Positions 1 through 11,698 of a DNA stretch of 64,000 nt are shown one piece after another. The translations under genes and the position numbers were made by a program. Where the stretch lies: the NCBI GenBank assembly GCA_028456385.1, contig JALNQF010000022.1, positions 1 through 64,000 on the forward strand. The letters run 5' to 3'. The stretch's first letter is position 1; each line of letters opens with the position of its first letter. The stretch is from Ophiosphaerella korrae (Eukaryota; Ascomycota; Dothideomycetes; Pleosporales; Phaeosphaeriaceae). Below the pieces are notes generated by a model that worked only from the letters and a program-made list of their open reading frames with translations, had not been told where the DNA came from and made no database searches.

Positions 1-77
<77 letters not shown>
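1..77. repeat. (TAC)n microsatellite
   Basis: Uninterrupted trinucleotide repeat from the first base of the window to about position 77. It probably continues upstream of the window. Confidence 0.95.
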
Positions 78-799
78 TCCCAAATCTATACCACTACATG
101 AAATTCCTACTTTGATCAATACTCTGCCCCTACCACGTTACAACCAGTACCCTAGTCATAGACAAGAGGAAGGCTTTGGGCCCTATTGCGCAGTCGACTC
201 GATTCAACCACCAAACCAACCCCCCCCCCCCCCCCTTCCCCCCCAAACTCCGTCACCAAATGCAGCTACGCACCTAGCTCCTCCCACCCAGCAAATGAAC
301 AAAATCCCTTTATCAAGATTATGCACTCTACAATCCACACCCCGAGCAAACCTTCCCTCTCCAGGAAAAACCCCTCCTCTCCCCAACGGAACCCCATCCA
401 ACCCTAGCCAAATAGCCCACTAAACCCAACCACCCAGCAATGACCGTATCATCCCGCTACCCCTCCCCCCACCCCCCTTCCACAAGCGCCCCATTCAACC
501 CCACTGGTCCAAATCGTCGATCCCCGCCCCAGCATTCAACACCCATTTCGCAACCCTACCCGTTCTAGTAACTACGCGCAACCACGCACGTGCAAACTGG
601 GCCGCTTCCAGGCCTAGCTATCCACGCCGGGCCCCAACTTGGCTGTTGTAGGCTAGTCTAGCCATGGGTCTGCGTTTGTCTGCTGCGCGTCGTGAGGCTC
701 GGGTTGGGCTGGGGCGGTGCGTGAAGACGAGGGAGCCACGGTGCGTACGTGCTGGTATTGATGGAAGGGAGTGGACTTTTCCTGGGTGGGTAGGTAATG

Positions 800-866
800 G
801 TGGAGGAGGAGGAGGAGGGGGAGGAGGAGGAGGAGGAGGAGGAGGAGGAGGAGGAGGAGGAGGAGG
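800..866. repeat. (GGA)n microsatellite
   Basis: Nearly pure GGA/GGG trinucleotide repeat, purine-rich on the + strand. Confidence 0.95.
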
Positions 867-1127
867 TGTGGATGGGGTCGCGTGGGAGGCGTGGAAGCAT
901 GTTGGGTGAGGGTGTTGACCTGGGTTGAGGGGCGAAGGCATGGTGGTTTGGATGTAGGGGTGGGAGAGGAGTGAGGCTAGTGGATGGGTTGGGGAGATTA
1001 CCCGGGTCAGATCTGGGGCCTGGTTTCTGTGTGCGAGGAGACTTGCCTGTTGGGGTGGGTTGGGGTGGTGGATTGTGGTTCAGAGATGCGTTGGTGCGCA
1101 GTATGGGGACGGATAAGCTGACGGTTC

Positions 1128-1130
<3 letters not shown>

Positions 1131-1165
<35 letters not shown>
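1131..1165. repeat. (TG)n microsatellite
   Basis: About 17 TG dinucleotide units without interruption. Confidence 0.95.
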
Positions 1166-1289
1166 GGTTTAGCGGCGAGTGGGCCTCGATCATGTCCTTT
1201 CTCATGTTCTTTTTCAGGTGGGTGTTCAGTAGTTTCGACATGGTTCATTGACGTCATTACCTACGTGCATATCTTGACGCACTCCTCCC

Positions 1290-1913
1290 TCAATCTACTC
1301 TCCGCTTCACACTGCGCCCGTCGTGGTTTTCGCTCATGCCCGATACAACATCCTGCACCAATGCCCTCAGCTGGCTCTGCACCTCTTCCGACTCATAGTC
1401 TGGCCTGGCAGCGAGCTCTTCTATCCTCCGCCGTATTTCAGGATCAGGCGCATCGCCAGCTGCGTCTTCGGCCATGGTGCCCATCTCAATCTTGACACCA
1501 GCAGGTAGCGCGTCACCGCCTGTCCGCCGGCTCTTCAGATACAAATAAACCTCGTGGGCCTCACCCTCCTCCTCGCCAATCTTCTCCTCAGCCGTCTTGC
1601 CGTCCTCATTGCGAATGGCTGCATCGGCGCCCAGCTCCTCGACCAGACATCGGGCGACGCCGAGCTTCTCAGTCGCAAAGAGCGGTGTCTCGCCGTCCTC
1701 GTCCAGGATGTTGACAGAAGCGTTGTATTTCTGGACCAGGTCGCGCAAGACGCCGAGCTGATTGTACGATGCGGCTGCGTGGACCAGTGAGTAGCCGTGC
1801 GCATCGCGCGCGGAGGCGAGCTGAGGGTGCTGGGCTAGTGACGCGAGGATTGCGGCGGGGCGAGTGTCGATGAGGTTGAGCAGGAGATCGATGGTGGGCG
1901 CGGGAAGAGCCAT
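1290..1913 (-). CDS. Small ankyrin-repeat protein
   Basis: Single exon, 207 aa. Ankyrin units are visible at residues about 36-62 (GYSLVHAAASYNQLGVLRDL), 70-98 (DEDGETPLFATEKLGVARCL) and a degenerate one at 100-112 (RNEDGKTAEE). The C-terminal 90 residues are charged and probably partly helical. The start is the first methionine that leads directly into the helical region (MALPAPTID); the frame stays open upstream but that part looks like leader sequence. Size and layout resemble small ankyrin proteins such as yeast Yar1, a chaperone of ribosomal protein Rps3, but no diagnostic residue was identified, so the role is open. Confidence 0.75.
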   Translation of the reverse strand: MALPAPTIDLLLNLIDTRPAAILASLAQHPQLASARDAHGYSLVHAAASYNQLGVLRDLVQKYNASVNILDEDGETPLFATEKLGVARCLVEELGADAAIRNEDGKTAEEKIGEEEGEAHEVYLYLKSRRTGGDALPAGVKIEMGTMAEDAAGDAPDPEIRRRIEELAARPDYESEEVQSQLRALVQDVVSGMSENHDGRSVKRRVD

Positions 1914-2689
1914 TGCCGCGCGCCTGTGTGTGTGGTTATTATTATGATTATTTGTCGAGGCCAAAATTATTATTAGAGCGACTGTGCCGGTGACGTTTCG
2001 CGGAGAATAGAATTGACATGTGCAGGCAGATTGGCGTGCATAGCCTTGCAGGCTTGGCCCTTGATTGGCCGGACACACCATGCACGGGAACCGATTCGAG
2101 GGCCCCCGATCCGGCGGTCATGGTAGATGATAATTGACCACCACCTTGTCGTCGTCACCTCGCTGAGTTTTACGCCCATGTGACTGTCCAGTTCTGCCCA
2201 ATTGCATCTACTACTTACTAATTCCATCTGCGATTCTCGCTCTGCGTGCGTCAGCCAGCCAGAGGCGCTTGGAGCATGCATGGCCAGCATAGCTCATCGC
2301 AGGCGCTAGCTGAGACGGGCGCAAACACGCTCTGGGCTGGTCGCCTCAGCCAGCTGTGACTAGCCCTTCTCCAGCGACCCCAGTCTTCCCCTTTCGACTT
2401 TTGATCTCCTTCATGTCTTGTTGTTCAACTCCGTCTGCGAGCCTTTTTGCAACTTCTTGAAACCTCTTTGTCCGACTCTGTAAACGCCAGCATTCCGGCC
2501 GCAGCCACCCACAAATACCGCACCGAGGCCAGTCGGTCCCTCACACTCGTGGCCGCGCACGGCGATCTGATGCACTCATCACATTAGGCGTCTTGGGGCT
2601 GTGTCGCGCTTGTGTTCCGCTCTTATTGCTGCATTTGCCCTCGTTTCTTTCTGCCCTCCCTCCGCTCACCTAATTCCTCTTTCGCAAAC
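1914..2689. promoter_or_regulatory. Divergent intergenic region, ankyrin gene / lipid phosphatase
   Basis: About 780 bp lie between two divergent start codons, so both promoters must be here. The stretch before 2690 is pyrimidine-rich, as is common ahead of fungal starts. No clear TATA box was found. Confidence 0.5.
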
Positions 2690-4052
2690 ATGAGAACCGT
2701 CAAGGGTATGGGCGTGCCTTCAGGGAAGCTCGTTGCTTCCTATGTCTTTGACTGGATCTGCATCATGTAAGTACCGTCCCGTACACCATGTCGCGTGCCA
2801 CACGTGCATCCCCGCCTAGCCTCGCTCGACCTTTACATTCTCGACACCCGACAAGGGAACACCGACTAACACCAACAAGTGCCATCGCTGCTGTCGGTGC
2901 CGGCTGGGAATACATCTTCCCCTACAACCGCCCCTTCTCGCTCGTCAATCTCGACATCTCATACCCCTTCCAACACCACGAAACCATTCCAACATGGCTT
3001 CTCGTCCTCGTCGCTCTCGTCGCACCCGCTGCCATCATTTTCCTAGTATGCATGATTTTTGTCCCTGGCCCAACCGCTAGCAGAGGAACGCCCAAGTCGC
3101 TCATCTGGAGGAGGAAGCTCTGGGAGTGGAACATTGGCTGGATGGGTCTTGCTCTTTCCCTCGCCATAGCTTTTATGATCACCCAGGGCATGAAGCTCAT
3201 GTTCGGAAAACCACGACCTGATCTGCTCTCTCGCTGCAATCCCGACTTGAGCAAACTGAAGGAATTTGCCGTCACCTCGGTTGCTGGAGGATTCGACGAG
3301 AGATGGGTCATGGTCACCTCGGGTATCTGCCAAAACCCTGACAGGAGCCGAGGCGGCGAACTCATGGATGGCTTCAAGTCCTTCCCAAGCGGTCACTCTA
3401 GTTGTATGTTTTATTCTTCCCTTGTATGCTCACCCTGCTAACTCCCTCAGTCTCCTGGGCCGGCCTCCTCTACCTCACCCTTTTCCTCGCCTCCAAATTC
3501 TCCGTGGCAATTCCTTTCCTCCCCCCACGCCCCTTCAGCACCAACCCAGCCCACACCTCGGCAGTCGCCTCCTCTAACATGAAACACTTCAAAAACCAAG
3601 CCTCCATGACCTTCAACAAGCAAGAATCCTCCCTCTCCTCTCCCGCTTACGCAGAACAATACGTCGTCCCCATCCGCTACCAAAATGCCGCGCCCCCCGT
3701 CTACACCCTCATCCTCGTCCTCGTCCCCATCGGCTCTGCCATCTACATCTGCGCCTCCCGCTTCGTCGACTACCGCCACTTCGGCTTCGACATCCTGTTC
3801 GGCAGCTTGATTGGCATCATCAGTGCCTGGTTCAGCTTCAGGTGGTACCACCTACCTATCGCGCGTGGCGCGGGATGGGCGTGGGGTCCTCGCAGTTATG
3901 ATCGCGCGTTTGGCATTGGCGTTGGGCATGGCTCGTATGTGGGCACTGAGGGCTGGAGTAAAGGCGGCCGCTCGGAAACAGCCCCCGGGCGCGAAGCCGC
4001 GGAGCAAGCGGTGGCGGAGAACGAAATCGTTGGCGATCATCACGCCGTGTAA
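2690..4052 (+). CDS. DPP1: PAP2-family lipid phosphate phosphatase (Dpp1-like)
   Basis: Exons 2690-2766, 2880-3403, 3451-4052; 400 aa. It dephosphorylates diacylglycerol pyrophosphate, phosphatidate and related lipid phosphates at a membrane. All three phosphatase motifs are present: KLMFGKPRP (about residue 131), PSGHSS (about 195) and SRFVDYRHFGFD (about 300-312), which supply the catalytic His pair and Arg/Lys. About six hydrophobic segments surround them, as expected for the family. The second intron splits the codon just after PSGHSS. The first exon is only 77 nt and starts at the first ATG after a pyrimidine-rich leader; intron 1 has a CTAAC branch site. Between motifs 2 and 3 is a longer polar loop (about residues 220-265). 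The C-terminal 60 residues are soluble and Gly/Glu-rich. The gene converges with the PUF6 homologue about 245 bp downstream. Confidence 0.92.
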
Positions 4053-4064
4053 TCAGCACCGCGT

Positions 4065-4069
<5 letters not shown>

Positions 4070-4095
<26 letters not shown>
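4070..4095. repeat. Poly-T tract in the 3' region
   Basis: About 26 consecutive T just after the lipid phosphatase stop codon, followed by AT-rich sequence between two convergent genes (4053-4297). Confidence 0.9.
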
Positions 4096-4297
4096 CTATC
4101 TTGGATATATACATACGCGGCACTTGCATTTAGTTTGTACATTGATTGCACTTGCAAAAAAAAATAGGGCGTGAGCTACGCGTAGGGATATAAATAAATG
4201 TAAAGTTTAAATTTCAAAGTTGTATATAGCGTTTTTAAACCGGAAATGTATATATATATTTATTCGCTTCATGGCAAACTCCCATTTTTACACTGCA

Positions 4298-6494
4298 CTA
4301 CAACTTTCCCAGCAAGATCCTCGCGCCCGCATTGCCCCCGCTCCCCTTGTCTTTCCCACCAGCCGCCCTCTCCACCTCCTTCCTCCCTTTCCTCAACGTG
4401 CGCAACACCTCATCCCGGCCCTCAAACCCCTCCGCCTCCACCAGCGCAACCACCACAAACGCGCCCTTCCCCGTCGCCCACTCCAGCACGCGCGCCCCCA
4501 TTTCGGCCCAGAGTAAATCCGCGAAGCCTAGCGCGGGCACAACGGGGATGACTTTCTTCGTCTTGGGATCGAATTTGCCGCCCTGGACGAGCGTCTTGAG
4601 CATGTTTGCGCCGTGGGAAGACTTGGTGTCTGTGGCCGAGGCGTCGAGGATGTCCTGCGCGAGGGCCGCGACACGCCCAAGTGCATTGGTGCGCGCTTGG
4701 ATGTCGGTTGTGTACGGGGCGACGAGGATTTCGGTTAGGAACTGGAGGCCGAAGGTGGAGGCGGTGAAGTCGTTTGCGCGTTCGGCGATGGCGGCGAGGA
4801 GTTGGGGTTGAGTGGACTTGGCGATTTCAAGGGTACGGGTTGAGGCGTCTTTTTTGGACGAGCGGGTGCGGATGGCATAAATTTCTGCGAGGCGGGCGCG
4901 CGTGTTGTCGTCAAGGAGCCATTTTGCGTCGGGGGCGAAGGGGTAGAGGAGGATGGTGCGGGCGCGGGGGTCGGTGACGAGGTCGAGTGCTTTGGAGGCG
5001 AGCGTGTTGTTGCCTGGAAGGAGTTCGCCGTAGATCGACTTTGCAGAGAGTTTTGTGTCGTCGATGACGGTGAGGGCGGCGAGGAGGACGTGATGTGCGT
5101 TGGCGTCGTATGCCATCAGTTCTATGTTGTCTTTGTAGGGTCGAAGGAACAGCTTGCGGTCCTTGGCTGTGCCGTACGCAAAGCATAGAGACATGAGCCG
5201 TGAGCCCGACTTTGTGAATGCGAGGTTCTTGAGAAGATCGACGTTGTCGGCTTCTTCGCCTTCTTTCAGGGTTGGGTCTGGCTTCAGGTGCTCCAAAAAG
5301 TCTCTCGCTTGCTCTGTCTCTGGTTCGCAGACGAGGAAGTATTGTAGCATAGCGTCATGTAGCATCGTGAAGCCAGTAAGCTTCTTCTGGATGAGCGAGT
5401 TGATCTGGTTTTCAAGGTAATCCATGATGGGTTTCCGTTTTTCTGGCGACTCCTTGAGAATGGCAGAAAGTTCCGCGCTGTCTGTTCCCTTCGTTTCGAG
5501 TCCTTTGATGGAGAACTCGGCTCCATACCATTCGCGTAGAAGACGTGCCTTCTGTTCTGGTGTCGCCACCGCTCTGTATATATCGTCCAGTATCCAAGCG
5601 GCTTCTGGGTGGTTGATCATTCGCTTGACGCAGCCATAGAACTCTTGGATGATTAAATCTCGGATTTCGGGGTCGCTATTTCTGTCAGTGGAGAATAACA
5701 AGCGATAGGATCTTGGTACTCACCCCTTCTCTACAAGCTTAGCAATCAAGAACTTTGAGTACTTGCCCTCGGCCAGTGTCCGGAACTCGCCCTTCAATTC
5801 GCGCGCAATCATCCTCCTTTGCTCCATTGTCGAGTATTTGATCGCTGTTTGAATAACCCGGGTCGAATCATGTTTAAAGACAAAGTCCTTGACCCGGCCC
5901 TCTATGATCTCAAAGAGCTCCTTGACAAGCTCCTTCCTCTCATCTTTTTGTACGTGCGACTTGAGCCTGAGCTTCTCCCAGAGCTTCTTCGAGCGCTCGA
6001 TAACGTCAGCGTTAGGTTTCGCCGCCTTCCGTTCCTTCACCAGCGCTTTCTGCTTTGCATGCGCCTCCCGAGAATTACTTGCTATAGCCCAATTAGCTCG
6101 GATGTAAAGAGGAGTCAAAAATTGTACCGTTCAGCTCTGCCAATTTCGATGGTTCAGTCGCATTTCCTTTGGATTTTTTTTTGTTATCCGTCGCCTTATC
6201 ATCCGACTTGCGCTTGTGCGGTTTCACATTCTCCATAAGTTCAGCGTCTTCGCTGCTGCTCGCGTCGTTCATTTCGATATCGTCTTTTGCGGAAAAGCCA
6301 TAGAAACCATTCTCATGTTCGCCGGTATCTGACTCATCAATATCACCTAAACTCTCATCCTTCGACTTCTTCACTGCCTTTACCGCATGCTTCGAATCGC
6401 TTTTGGGAGTGGCTTCTTGAACTTTGAACTTTTTGCTTCCCATCTTGGTGCCAGACGAGCTCGAGACGGCAGATTTGCGCTTAATTCCGGCCAT
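4298..6494 (-). CDS. PUF6: Puf6/Penguin family RNA-binding protein
   Basis: Exons 6494-6128, 6081-5724, 5681-4298; 702 aa. Puf6-type proteins bind RNA and act in the nucleolus in large ribosomal subunit assembly; in yeast Puf6 also represses localized ASH1 mRNA. The first 120 residues are Lys/Ser/Glu-rich and disordered with several basic nuclear-signal-like runs. Pumilio-like helical repeats follow, e.g. KDFVFKHDSTRVIQTAIKYS and GKYSKFLIAKLVEKG, then the CPL (C-terminal Penguin-like) helical region, which includes TKSGSRLMSLCFAYGTAKDR. The last residues are Gly/Lys-rich. Length matches the fungal family (about 650-700 aa). Intron 2 is only 42 nt. The start is the first ATG of the basic N-terminus (MAGIKRKS); sequence above it is out of character. 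Confidence 0.92.
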
Positions 6495-8314
6495 CGTGTA
6501 TTGGTGCTGTGAGTTTGTAATGTTCGCCCCCGGAACTCTGAAGTTCGCGACTTCGAACTTTTTCGGACGGGCCGGGTTTCGCCGCGCATAAACTAAAGTG
6601 GGGCTAGCTTGACTTGGCATCATGCAGGGTAATGTTCCTCACGTCTGCCCCCATCCCAATCCTCACTCCAAGAGCCATCCCTAGGTACTTAGCACAAAAT
6701 GGCCGCAACTCTCAAGGTCTTCACGCTCCTACTCGACACGTTTGCCTAGTCTTGTATACAATCCCGTCAGCAGCACATACCAAACATGGAGACTTTCGGA
6801 ATAACCCCATGGGCTTGCTCGTTTTTCTTCTCTAATAATCAAGTTTTCCGCTCCAGGCCATTGCTCACCCTCAGCAATGGGTGCTATGTTTCTTTCCCCA
6901 TGCCATACACCACTTCACAGTCACGTCTCTATGTCATCAAAGGCTTGCAATATGGGTAAGATGAGGTGCTATGTCGCCATACTTCATAAAGTATAAAAAT
7001 CTCCAATGATCCATCCGACCGATCGTACTAGTGCCTCCTTACCTTGTGAAGGAGAGTGTAGCAACTCACCAGCCCACGCTATCCAGGTAGTTTTACCTAT
7101 TTTAAGCAGATAAAGAGAACCCAACGACTTGGCAAGCTTTATGCTCCATCTCTGAGCTAAAGATATTCATGTATCGCCAAGGCTGTGGCTGTTGATGCGT
7201 GTCAATCTCCTAGGGCCTGCAACATATTGATGAGCTATGGCTGCAGCGCGGATAATCACAACCCCAGCTTCCCCGCAACCTTATATAGCTTAGGTGGTTA
7301 TAGTTTTTTTTTTCATTTTCCGACCTCCCACCTTTGGCTCCTCGGCTAATAGCTTAATCGATGCTTAAATCTACATCTTCAAGTACATCTTTCCTAGTCC
7401 TCCAAGGCGTTAGCAACAATTTCAATATAGCGCAGTCTAGGCCCGGCATTGAGGGCCTACATTTGCCAATCAAGTCGATCACCCACAAGGGTGAATGGAG
7501 AATGCTTGTGTCTTCCGTCAATCAGAGTACTCCATCACGTACTTTCCTATACAATTGGCCCACAATGATTTCATCGCTGCAGTCATTGAAGACAGGTAGC
7601 TGTTCAACAACCAAAAAAAAATCGCTCCTATTGCGAAACAACTACTATGCAGACTTAGTACTAATGCGTGTGAGGTAACCCCTCACTTTTGCATTCAATT
7701 GCAGTCACTATCTACATTAGGGCTTCGTAGTGTCCCACGGACTCCGCTCCTCCGTTTATTTTTGTTCTATAGCGGAAGGAGCAATATGCTTCTGCAATCT
7801 AGTGTGGTGCCCACGTTTGTAGGTCAGGGGCCAACGTCGTCCATGAAATCACACCATGAAAGAGCGCAATGTTGCTACCGGAAGATCCATTCCAGACTTC
7901 CTAGTTCGCCCGATTTTTACGAAGGTCATCTATCACGGCTGAAGCATGGCATCCTCCGTTCTGTCATGGGTTTAGTGGTCATGCTCAGGAATCTATCCCG
8001 CTGTTGAGGCAAGCTCAAGCGCATGCCCGGAACTTTCCGAAAGCAAGCTGATATATCGATATTATCTTTCTGTATGTTAGAATACTCTCCCAGGATTCAC
8101 GTCATCAGTCCCGTGCTCATTTCGGCTAACCTGGGCAATGCTCCTGCTTCATGTCTGGGTACCACACCAGTAATCGTTGTTGGTACTGCTCAAGATGCAA
8201 CAGACCGAGTTGTAGAGAGAAGGGGCCTGAATAGACGGACTTTTACGCCCCCGTTAATCTATAGGCCTGGATGAGGTTGGGTGTGGGCACATGGCAGGAC
8301 TGCTCAAGGAAACA
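6495..8314. other. Gene-free stretch
   Basis: About 1.8 kb without a credible gene. Open frames near 7361-7678, 7699-8007 and 8023-8274 lack recognisable domains and usable exon structure. The first few hundred bases must carry the PUF6 promoter. Confidence 0.5.
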
Positions 8315-8320
8315 TATAAA
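8315..8320 (+). promoter_or_regulatory. TATA box of the small secreted protein gene
   Basis: TATAAA 89 bp upstream of the ATG at 8404. The spacing leaves a short AC-rich leader, typical of highly expressed fungal genes. Confidence 0.6.
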
Positions 8321-8403
8321 GGCGAGAGCTTTTGTCGTATCAACAATTCAACCAAGCAGATCAAACACTCCTTTCACATCACAGTACTTGAATAGCCAAC
8401 AAT

Positions 8404-8784
8404 ATGAAGTTCTCCACCGTCCTCTACATTATGGGCATGAGCAGGTAATGGCCTTTCACTGGCTTCTAACCGTATTTTCTGGACTAATTGACTTCCAGCC
8501 TTGCTGCTGCTACCCCCGCCGAAGAAGAGGCTGCTCCTAGCCTGCCCATCGGCCTTCCTCCTCGCCCCTCTGGCAGTGGTCGTCCCCCTCTCCCATCCCG
8601 GTCGGTAGTCCTCCCACCCGTCCCATCCCACCCATGGACCATCTCTGTCCGCCCAAGCGCTCCCCCCGCCGGCACTCCTCCGGCTCGCCCCTCGCAAAGA
8701 CCCCGCCCCTCGCGAAGCCGCGGCTCTATCTCCCCACCAAAGCCCACTCCCGGCCAAGATGATGAAGACGGGGAGGATTACTAA
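8404..8784 (+). CDS. Small secreted proline-rich protein
   Basis: Exons 8404-8444 and 8499-8784; 108 aa. The join removes a 54-nt GT-AG intron with a CTAAT branch site. The first 18-20 residues form a plausible signal peptide (MKFSTVLYIMGMSSLAAATP) with an Ala-rich cleavage region. The mature part is about 88 aa, dominated by Pro, Ser, Arg and Gly, and ends in an acidic tail (DDEDGEDY). It has no Cys, so it is not a disulfide-stabilised effector; a disordered cell-wall or extracellular protein is more likely. No homologue is recognised. Support comes from the TATA box, the intron placed exactly inside the signal peptide, and a clean stop. Confidence 0.7.
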
Positions 8785-9140
8785 ACTTGGTCAAAGGCAA
8801 CAAACGTGCCTAGAGATCAAGCACCAACTCGCTGGGCTGCGTGTGTTCACTTCTTCACTCATCTCGAGCACGCTTGTAAATATTGGGTTGCTGGTCTTGC
8901 TTCAACTTTGTGCTTGTTGATGTGTTTCCGTTTGAAAAACATTTTAGCAAAGGACATGGTTTAGGACTTCTCGTATATAGCTTAACAAATTCAAATACTG
9001 TCGCTACCTGAACCATGCTCTTTTACGTCCTAGCAATGGCTTTGAATTAGGCTGTGGCTTGTGAGTTGGCTTGCTTGATTTCTCGATCGTGTGGGTGTCT
9101 GTTGCTTGATAGAGAAATGTTTGTGTCAAGATCAGCAATT
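8785..9140. other. Convergent 3' region
   Basis: About 355 bp between the ends of two convergent genes; no gene or structured RNA seen. Confidence 0.5.
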
Positions 9141-9920
9141 CTAGCGAATGATGTCAGAATGCCCTCCAGTTAGAATATGCTGAAGTTGCTTCAACGTATT
9201 CAGCTTGGCCGGATATACTTCTAGCGAGAAGTTCTCCTTCTCGGCATAGTGAATGCTATAAATACCGAGCCCAGTGGCTGGAACCATATCCCGCTGCTCG
9301 TTGTCTCCAATGTACACAATATCGGCAGGACTGATCTTTAGATGGTCTATGACTTTCTCGAAGAGACCAGTAGTCTTTGACACTCCAAAGACATTGCTAG
9401 TCGCGAGAAAGTCAACCTTGTCAGAGATGCCAAGATTGTGCATGGTACGCTCTTGTGCATCTTGTGGCCCCTCGGTGATTACTATAATTTTCTTCTCCAT
9501 TGCTTTGAGTGTGTCAAGGAGACCTAGAGCTCCACATTTCAACTCTAGGGCCTTTGTGAAGGTCTTTTCATACGTAGCTAAGAATCTTCTCATATCCTTT
9601 TCGTCGACATCACGGCTAAAATGGTGAAGTACTGTGCGGAATCTCTCCTCTCTATACTCGTGGGAAGTCTTTCCGTCGACAAAAGCTGATGAGGTATTAC
9701 CCGCTAGTACCTTCGAGTAGACTTGTTGAAGGTCTTGGACTGGGACTTCACAATTTTCGGATATGGCTTTTAGGGTTTCATCGATGGCAAGCTTTGAGCT
9801 TTTTCTGAATCCGTGGAGGGTGTCATCGAGATCGAAGCCGAACCAGTTCGCCTCATGGATCACTTCGCGCATTGCTTTAACTTGAAGTGCCCAACAGTCC
9901 GAGTCCATTGTTCCAAGCAT
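9141..9920 (-). CDS. HAD-superfamily hydrolase
   Basis: Single exon, 259 aa. Haloacid dehalogenase fold phosphatase. Motif I is GFDLDDTL with the nucleophile and acid/base Asp near residue 28; motif II is the Thr in IIVITEGP (about 145); motif IV is YIGDNEQRDMVPA, with GDNxxxD binding Mg2+. The 100-residue helical cap between motifs I and II places it with C1-cap enzymes that act on small phosphorylated metabolites. The substrate cannot be told. The frame stays open upstream but only from a GTG, so the first ATG (9920) is taken; a second ATG lies four codons later. It is divergent from the membrane protein gene at 10558. Confidence 0.85.
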   Translation of the reverse strand: MLGTMDSDCWALQVKAMREVIHEANWFGFDLDDTLHGFRKSSKLAIDETLKAISENCEVPVQDLQQVYSKVLAGNTSSAFVDGKTSHEYREERFRTVLHHFSRDVDEKDMRRFLATYEKTFTKALELKCGALGLLDTLKAMEKKIIVITEGPQDAQERTMHNLGISDKVDFLATSNVFGVSKTTGLFEKVIDHLKISPADIVYIGDNEQRDMVPATGLGIYSIHYAEKENFSLEVYPAKLNTLKQLQHILTGGHSDIIR

Positions 9921-10557
9921 TGTCTCAATCTTAAGCTTTTCGTTGTTCAATAATAATAACCCATGCAAGGTTATGTTGGCCTTAACGGTTGAATGAGCTT
10001 TCACAGCGTTAAATAGCCCCAGAGGCTCCTTCTTGGTAGATGTGCCGCTCGCGTTTGCTGTTGAAAGTGAAAGAGGCGAACTCGTGAAATTCTAGCATGG
10101 CTGGGGCATATGCTATGCCTCAGTAACAACAATACGAATGATGACAATAGTAGTTTATTAGAGAAAGGTAAAGCCAGTAACCTAGTACCTAACTCTCGTA
10201 GGTACTTCTCCACGATGTGAGTAGCCAACGCGCGCGTTTCGCCGCGTTACAGATTAAGCGCTGCGCCACAGAACAAAGAGATAAGGATCAACAATTGGCC
10301 AGCAGGTTTCCTAGACCCTTTGTCGATCACCCATGTCGCGGTGCAACGTCGCTCGCCAAAATGCCTTAATATAGGCCGCAAAGGATGTGAGACCTTGCTG
10401 ATGATGACATAGGCAAGAGGCTGTGCGCTCCTCACTTGTGCTGATCTTGCTATTCAATTTACACTCACTTTCCTTCCTGTTTTCCTAACTTTTTCTTTTC
10501 CTTTGCAACTCTTCGTAACGATACACACCCATTTGACACAGTACAATCACCGCGACC
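9921..10557. promoter_or_regulatory. Divergent intergenic region, HAD hydrolase / membrane protein
   Basis: About 640 bp that must hold both promoters. The end near the + strand gene is pyrimidine-rich (10460-10505), a usual feature just upstream of fungal transcription starts. No gene seen. Confidence 0.4.
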
Positions 10558-11565
10558 ATGTTTGCTGGCGGAAACTGCTCAGTAGTGCCAGCCTCTACAC
10601 AAACGGATGCAGGAGTCGCGGGCGCAGGCGTACGCCCTTCAAACAAGCCCTTCTCAATTCCTACAAGACTAACATCCCCATAGACCCTCCTCTCCTTCAT
10701 AATAACAAATCTCCTTTCCTTCCTACTCGCCGGTGCCATCATCCTCCTCGGCCTCCGCAAATCCACGTCCGCACCCATATCCCGCAAACTCCTCCAGTCC
10801 TTTTCCGACCAGCAGATCCTAACCGGCATCGGCATCCAGTCCGTCGGCCTCGCGAAGATGCGCACCATGGTGCCGTACCACTTCTTCATCATCTGGCTGC
10901 TCTCGCTACTGTCGACGGCCACCAACCTCGTGACGCTGCTCGCGCTCGTCAACGACTTCAAGCGCGACTGGGTGCTGCGCTGGATCCGCCAGTTTCTCAT
11001 GCTGATCAACATGTTTCTGGGCATTTTGTCTGGCATTTTCATCTTGCAGACGGTGCTGAAGAATATGGAACCCAGGCTGCCGATTGCGTGTGTGTGGGAA
11101 GTGGCGAGTCGGGGGAAAGGGAGCAATGCTGCGTTGTCGGTTGCCGGGACCATTGCGGTTATTGCGGGCCAGGTTGTGGTTTTTGTGCTTTCGACGTGGT
11201 ACTTGCATATGCGGACGCATCCGAAGTGGATGAAGAGTGTTCAGGTTGTGGGGCTAGTTGTCTTGCTTGCGATGGGGATTGGCGCGACGGTCCGCGTAGT
11301 CATGGAGTCGCAGGCTTTTGGATCGCCGCCGGAAAGCGTGAATCTGGTGGGACCGAATGAGGGGAACTGGAGTTTTGGGCAGCTGTTGCCGCTGCTGCTG
11401 TTGGTACTGCCGGTTATCAGCACTATAGAGATTATGAGGGGAGAGACGAGGACGCCACCGAGTAAAGTGGACGACGACAGCGTGCCGCTATTTGGTGGTA
11501 ACGGAGACATGGAATTCCAGGCGAACCCAATGCTGGGCAGCTCGAGCAATTTGTTCCGGAAGTAA
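10558..11565 (+). CDS. Multi-spanning membrane protein, fungal-specific
   Basis: Exons 10558-10629 and 10684-11565; 317 aa. The 24-codon first exon joins in phase 0 across a 54-nt intron with a GACTAAC branch site. About seven hydrophobic segments are visible, e.g. LLSFIITNLLSFLLAGAIIL near residue 25, HFFIIWLLSLLSTATNLVTL near 85, IAVIAGQVVVFVLS near 180 and LLPLLLLVLPVIST near 260. N-terminal and C-terminal tails are soluble. A seven-segment layout suggests a receptor-like or transporter-like plasma-membrane protein, but no family motif is recognised. Confidence 0.78.
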
Positions 11566-11698
11566 TAGAAAAGGCACGATATTAATGCTGGACATCAACG
11601 TAGACACCGCGTCACGAAATTGAACCTTTTTTCTATAGACTAACCAGTTGCCTGAATCGTGAGACAGAGTAGTCTCCCTGCATCTATGATAGAATACT

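Larger units (their letters stand above)
78..1289. other. Gene-free stretch with simple repeats
   Basis: No convincing gene. It holds C-rich tracts near 220-245, a GGA repeat (about 800-866) and a TG repeat (about 1131-1165). The open frames here are translations of these repeats (poly-Gly, poly-Pro, poly-Ser, His-Thr). Confidence 0.6.

Noticed and set aside
658..1257. A 199-codon minus-strand open frame with His-Thr and poly-Ser/Pro runs
   Set aside because: It is the translation of the TG and GGA microsatellites; no intron, domain or conserved segment.
10221..10275. tRNA-like string on the minus strand (TGGCGCAGC followed by a TGTAAC loop)
   Set aside because: No T-arm (GGTTCGA) or pairing acceptor stem follows; GC-rich chance match.
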